9,534 nt of DNA. Origin: JBFKMV01 sp041629655 (lineage in GTDB: Bacteria > Acidobacteriota > Polarisedimenticolia > Polarisedimenticolales > Polarisedimenticolaceae). The position numbers were made by a program, and so were the translations under genes. Shown one piece after another: positions 6,542 through 9,534 of the stretch. The DNA lies in the NCBI GenBank assembly GCA_041629655.1, contig JBFKMV010000188.1, forward strand, positions 1 to 9,534, in the 5' to 3' direction. The notes under the pieces were generated by a model. It saw only the letters and a program-made list of their open reading frames with translations, was not told the origin of the DNA and searched no databases. The first letter of the stretch is position 1, and each line of letters opens with the position of its first letter.

Positions 6542-6561
6542 AGTCTAACCCCCGGAACGGG
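6542..6561 (-). promoter_or_regulatory. Candidate -10 hexamer plus palindrome upstream of the TerB gene
   Basis: On the minus strand CCCG-TTC-CGGG (6561-6551) is followed after 2 bases by TTAGACT (6548-6542), whose TAGACT matches 4 of 6 bases of the -10 consensus. The start codon is 29 bases further on. No -35 hexamer stands out. The same palindrome and TTAGAnT order occurs upstream of the amidohydrolase at 568-590, with 2 bp more spacing there. Confidence 0.4.
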
Positions 6562-6602
6562 CCGGGGCGAAACCCGCGTGGAACCGGTTGCGGCACCGGC
6601 AC

Positions 6603-6608
6603 TACCAT
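6603..6608 (+). promoter_or_regulatory. Possible -10 element for a leaderless malQ transcript
   Basis: TACCAT fits the TANNNT pattern and ends exactly 6 bases before the malQ ATG, so transcription would begin at or next to the A of the start codon. The absence of any Shine-Dalgarno sequence upstream of 6615 fits a leaderless message. A GGAAC at 6580-6584 is the only feature in the -35 area. Confidence 0.35.
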
Positions 6609-6614
6609 GCGGCC

Positions 6615-8108
6615 ATGAACCGTCGCGCCGCCGGACTGCTGCTGCATCCGACCTCGCTGCCCGGCCGCGGCGGCATCGGCGACCTCGGCCCGGACGCCGA
6701 GCGGTGGATCGACTGGCTCGCCCGGGCGGGGATCGGCGCCTGGCAGATCCTGCCCCTGGGACCGCCCGGACGGCATCGCTCGCCGTACTCCGCAGCGTCG
6801 CTGTTCGCGGGCAACCCGTTGCTGATCGCTCCGGAGCGGCTCGTCGAGGACGGGCTGCTGCAGGCCTCCGCGGCGGCCGCGACCCCGCGCTCTCCCGCGG
6901 GTCGCGTCGATTTCGCGCGCGCCGGGCGTTGGAAGGGCCGCCTGCTGCGCCGCGCGTGGGACGCCTTCGCGCGTCGCGGCCCGGCGAGGCTGCGCGCCGA
7001 GCTGGACGCGTTCCTCGAGCATCCGGACCGGCAGGCCTGGCTGTCCGACTGGGCGCTGTTCGCGGCGCTGCGCCGGCGGCACCGCGGACGACGCTGGACC
7101 GGCTGGGACGCCGAGCTGCGCCGACGCGACCGCGGCGCGCTCGCGCGCTGCCGGCGCGAGCTGCGGGAGGAGCTGCGCTACCACGGCTTCGTGCAGTTTT
7201 TGTTCTTCCGGCAGTGGACGCGGCTGCGGCGGTACGCCAACCGCCACGGCATCCGGCTGCTGGGCGACCTGCCGATCTACCCGGCCCACGACAGCGCCGA
7301 CGTGTGGGCTCACCCGGAATTGTTCGAGCTCGACGCCGCGGGAAATCTCGGGGCGCTGGCCGGCGTGCCGCCGGACTACTACAGCCGCACCGGGCAGCTG
7401 TGGCGTCAGCCCGTCTACCGTTGGGACGAGCTGGAGCGCCGCGGCTTCGAGTGGTGGGTCCGGCGCGTGCGCCACCAGCTGGCGCTCCACGACACGCTGA
7501 GGCTCGATCACTTCCGCGGCTTCGCGGCCTACTGGCGGGTTCCGGCGGGCGAGCGCACCGCCCAGCGTGGGCGCTGGGTCGCGGGGCCCGGACGGCGGCT
7601 GTTCGACGCGCTGCGGCGCGAGCTCGGCGCGCTGCCGCTGATCGCCGAGGATCTCGGCGAGATCACGCCCGACGTCCACGAGCTGCGGCGCGGGGTGGGG
7701 CTGCCCGGGATGAAGGTGCTGCAGTTCGCGTTCGACGACCCCGACAGCGAGCACCTGCCGCGGCACCACACCGAGGACACGGTCGTCTACACCGGGACCC
7801 ACGACAACGACACCACCCGCGGCTGGTTCGCGGCCCTGGCGGAGACGCCGCGACGGCGCGCGCTGGCGCTGCTGGATTGTCCGGCGCGCGATGTGTCGTG
7901 GGGCATGGTCCGCACGGCCTACGCCTCGCCGGCCCGCCTTGCCGTGGTGCCCGCGCAGGACCTGCTCGACCTGGGGAGCGAGGCGCGCATGAACACCCCG
8001 GGACGCAGCCGCGGCAACTGGACCTGGCGTGCCCCCGCTGCGCTGCTGGAGGACGGCCTGGCGCGGCGCCTGCACGACCTCGCGACGCGGACCTCGCGCC
8101 TGGCCTAG
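6615..8108 (+). CDS. malQ: 4-alpha-glucanotransferase (amylomaltase, GH77)
   Basis: A 497-residue cytosolic GH77 enzyme that moves alpha-1,4-glucan segments between maltooligosaccharides and releases glucose in maltose, maltodextrin or glycogen metabolism. It matches the short amylomaltases such as the Thermus enzyme (about 500 residues) and lacks the N-terminal extension of the E. coli type. Landmarks are LLLHPTSLPG (8-17), WQILPLGP (43-50), SPYS (56-59), GDLPIYPAHDSADVW (217-231) and the 250s loop PPDYYSRTGQLW (252-263). Asp298 in RLDHFRG is the nucleophile, Glu345 in IAEDLG the acid/base, and Asp397 in GTHDNDT the probable third acidic residue. RMNTPG (458-463) and NWTWR (468-472) close the barrel. 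The ATG at 6615 is preferred over an upstream in-frame TTG at 6588 because homology begins right after it. There is no ribosome site. No other glycogen or maltose genes are in the window. It is divergent from TerB and convergent with the metalloprotease. Confidence 0.95.
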   Translation: MNRRAAGLLLHPTSLPGRGGIGDLGPDAERWIDWLARAGIGAWQILPLGPPGRHRSPYSAASLFAGNPLLIAPERLVEDGLLQASAAAATPRSPAGRVDFARAGRWKGRLLRRAWDAFARRGPARLRAELDAFLEHPDRQAWLSDWALFAALRRRHRGRRWTGWDAELRRRDRGALARCRRELREELRYHGFVQFLFFRQWTRLRRYANRHGIRLLGDLPIYPAHDSADVWAHPELFELDAAGNLGALAGVPPDYYSRTGQLWRQPVYRWDELERRGFEWWVRRVRHQLALHDTLRLDHFRGFAAYWRVPAGERTAQRGRWVAGPGRRLFDALRRELGALPLIAEDLGEITPDVHELRRGVGLPGMKVLQFAFDDPDSEHLPRHHTEDTVVYTGTHDNDTTRGWFAALAETPRRRALALLDCPARDVSWGMVRTAYASPARLAVVPAQDLLDLGSEARMNTPGRSRGNWTWRAPAALLEDGLARRLHDLATRTSRLA

Positions 8109-8138
8109 CGCACGGGCGGCCTCACGGCCCGTCCTGCG
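8109..8138. terminator. GC-rich hairpin at the convergent malQ/metalloprotease junction
   Basis: ACGGGC (8112-8117) pairs with GCCCGT (8127-8132) around a 9-base loop. An alternative inner stem GGCC-TCAC-GGCC (8118-8129) is also possible, and flanking CGC/GCG (8109-8111 and 8136-8138) can lengthen the outer stem with a bulge. It occupies the whole 13-bp gap and the last codons of the metalloprotease gene, whose stop codon lies in the loop. No T tract follows, so a bidirectional terminator is plausible but unproven. Confidence 0.35.
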
Positions 8139-9534
8139 AGCAGCCCGCCGCGCCCCACGGCGTCCCCGCTCCGATCGGTTGTCCCGGGGGCATCGCGGGC
8201 GCCTCCGGCGCGCGCTCCCCGGCCGGCTCGACCCGGCCGAGAAACCGCTCGACCTCGCCGCGCAGGAACGCCGCGTGGGCCCGATCGTCGTCGTCGTCCC
8301 CGACTTCCGCCAACCGATCGGCCAGCGCGCCGAGAGCGCGCTCGACCCGCCAGCGCACCGCGGACGGCGCCGCCCGGTCCGAGGCCAGCCGCAGCAGCCG
8401 CTCGACCGCGACGCCCTGCACGATCCGGCGGAGCTCGCGACGGCCGCGCTCCGGCGGCGGCGGAGCACCGAACAGGCGATCCAGCGTCGTGGCCAGCACC
8501 CGCTCGAGTCCCGGCTGTGCGACGTCGCGGCGGTGGAACTCGACCAGCCGCGTCACCCGCTCGCGGTTCAGCAAGCCGTCCAGAACGGCCGCGGCCAGCG
8601 AGGCGGCGGCCGCCCCCGCATCGAACGCCGGCGCGGCGCCGCCCGCGAACATCTCGTCGTTCGGCCGGTAACCGAACGGCCGCGGCAGCATCAGCTCGAC
8701 GACGTGGTCGGGCAGCTCCAGCGCGGCCGGGTCGAGCACCGCCAGGACCGCGGCGAGCGCGTCCTGTTGGCGTGCGGCCGCCAGCGGGTGGGCCGGGGGC
8801 CGGCCGTCGCCGGCGACGGCATACGCGTAGTCCATCCCGCCGAGCACCTTCAGCGCCGCGTCGACCTGGTAGCGATGGTGGAAGTAGACCGGCACCAGCA
8901 CCTCCTGCAGCAACGCCAGCGGGGTGCCGGAAGCCACGTTGTCGCGCCCGAAGCGCGACAGCGCGAGGCGACGGACCCGCATCGCGTGGTGCAGCCCGGC
9001 CACCGGGTCGTCGCCGTTGTCCCACAGGTTGGCCAGCGGGTGGGCGGCCCCCGCCGGGCGCGCGTCGGCGTCGGCCAGGAACGCGAGTCCGCGCCGCACC
9101 CCGTCCTGGACGATCTCCGCCAGCGCCGCGGGCTCGTCGGTCCCCGGCGCGAACTCGCCGTAGGCGTAGCGCACCGTGTGCCGGTCCCATTCGCCGACGC
9201 CGACCCCGTAGGCGTCGGACAGGTCGAAGCTGCCGTCGTCGCGGACCTCGACCAGCGGCGCCGGGTAGTCCATCACCGAGGCGCGCCCCGCGTAGCTGCT
9301 GGCCGCGAAGTTGTGCGTGAAGCCGAGCGTGTGGCCGACCTCGTGCGCCGCGAGCTGCCGGATCCGCGCCAACGCGACCTGGAGCGGGTCGTTGGGACCG
9401 CCCCGGCCCGTGCGTCCCGCGCCGACCAGCCCCTCGAACAGCAAGCGGTCGTGGCGCACCCGCAACGACCCGAGACTGACGTGTCCCTTGATCATCTCGC
9501 CGGTGCGCGGATCGACGACCCCACCCCCGTAGGA
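8122..9534 (-). CDS. Zinc-dependent metalloprotease of the DUF4953/DUF5117 type, C-terminal part (5' end outside window)
   Basis: The last 470 residues of a large metzincin-like protease. The frame stays open to the right edge, entering with SYGGGVVDPRTGE, so the ATG at 9495 is internal and not the start. The zinc site HEVGHTLGFTHN (window residues 64-75) gives ligands His64, His68 and His74 with catalytic Glu65. It is followed by SVMDYPAP (about 86-93), whose Met fits the metzincin Met-turn. The segment IKGHVSLGSLRVR just before is typical of this family. The rest is a mostly helical C-terminal region carrying AHPLANLWDNG and the PRPFGYRPND stretch. It ends in a Pro/Gly-rich tail (PPGQPIG...). 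Full-length family members are usually 800 or more residues, with a signal peptide and DUF5117/5118 segments, which would lie off the edge. Secreted or periplasmic protein degradation is the likely role. It converges on malQ. Confidence 0.9.
   Translation of the reverse strand, partial: SYGGGVVDPRTGEMIKGHVSLGSLRVRHDRLLFEGLVGAGRTGRGGPNDPLQVALARIRQLAAHEVGHTLGFTHNFAASSYAGRASVMDYPAPLVEVRDDGSFDLSDAYGVGVGEWDRHTVRYAYGEFAPGTDEPAALAEIVQDGVRRGLAFLADADARPAGAAHPLANLWDNGDDPVAGLHHAMRVRRLALSRFGRDNVASGTPLALLQEVLVPVYFHHRYQVDAALKVLGGMDYAYAVAGDGRPPAHPLAAARQQDALAAVLAVLDPAALELPDHVVELMLPRPFGYRPNDEMFAGGAAPAFDAGAAAASLAAAVLDGLLNRERVTRLVEFHRRDVAQPGLERVLATTLDRLFGAPPPPERGRRELRRIVQGVAVERLLRLASDRAAPSAVRWRVERALGALADRLAEVGDDDDDRAHAAFLRGEVERFLGRVEPAGERAPEAPAMPPGQPIGAGTPWGAAGCSQDGP

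Noticed and set aside
5955..8468. An 837-codon minus-strand frame that would fuse TerB to a long N-terminal region
   Set aside because: The upstream part lies opposite malQ and reads as shadow sequence. The TerB homology begins at the ATG at 6512, which has a ribosome site.
6578..8671. A 697-codon plus-strand frame overlapping malQ
   Set aside because: It is an Ala/Arg/Pro-rich shadow in another frame of malQ, which itself shows all GH77 motifs.
9310..9534. ATG at 9495 as the start of the metalloprotease
   Set aside because: The frame stays open to the window edge with family-like sequence (SYGGGVVDPRTGE) before it, so this Met is internal.
1..9534. CRISPR arrays, insertion sequences, attachment sites, tRNA or rRNA genes, riboswitches
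   Set aside because: I read for direct repeats, terminal inverted repeats, transposase motifs and tRNA-like arms and found nothing beyond short GC-rich coincidences.

Overview
The window is very GC-rich throughout (by eye around 70% G+C), densely coded, and free of tRNA, rRNA, insertion sequence, CRISPR or phage genes. It looks like ordinary chromosome of a free-living, heterotrophic, GC-rich bacterium that secretes hydrolases. The secreted KP-43-like subtilase with PKD and lectin-like modules, the C-terminal 'LLLSW..C...YAVYRG'-type domain, the HEVGHTLGFTHN zinc protease and the secreted M20D amidohydrolase together resemble gene content I associate with Acidobacteriota (for example Thermoanaerobaculia). 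That placement is an inference from style, not a proof.

Layout from left to right: the N-terminal part of a secreted M20D amidohydrolase on the minus strand (1-529, running off the left edge); a 110-bp divergent promoter region; a two-gene plus-strand unit made of a cysteine dioxygenase (640-1209) and, 7 bp later, a fold-type-IV PLP aminotransferase (1217-2080); then, convergent after only 19 bp, a 1261-residue secreted subtilisin-family protease on the minus strand (2100-5885), preceded in its own direction by a small TerB-like protein (5955-6512). A second divergent intergenic region (6513-6614) separates TerB from malQ, a 4-alpha-glucanotransferase (6615-8108). malQ converges after 13 bp on the C-terminal part of a zinc metalloprotease of the DUF4953/DUF5117 kind (8122 to beyond the right edge).

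Functional themes: (i) sulfur amino acid breakdown, because cysteine dioxygenase makes cysteine sulfinate and the coupled aminotransferase is a candidate to deaminate it; (ii) extracellular protein and peptide degradation by the subtilase, the metalloprotease and the amidohydrolase; (iii) alpha-glucan metabolism by MalQ.

The most interesting points are the cysteine dioxygenase, which keeps the full mammalian active-site set including the Cys of the Cys-Tyr crosslink; its tight pairing with a fold IV aminotransferase whose carboxylate-binding motif is altered; and the two divergent intergenic regions, which share the same ordered set of short motifs (TTAGAnT hexamer, CCCG-TTC-CGGG palindrome, CCGGTTGCG and TAC[G/C]ATGCGG), suggesting a common regulatory architecture. 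No complete new defence or mobile system is visible.
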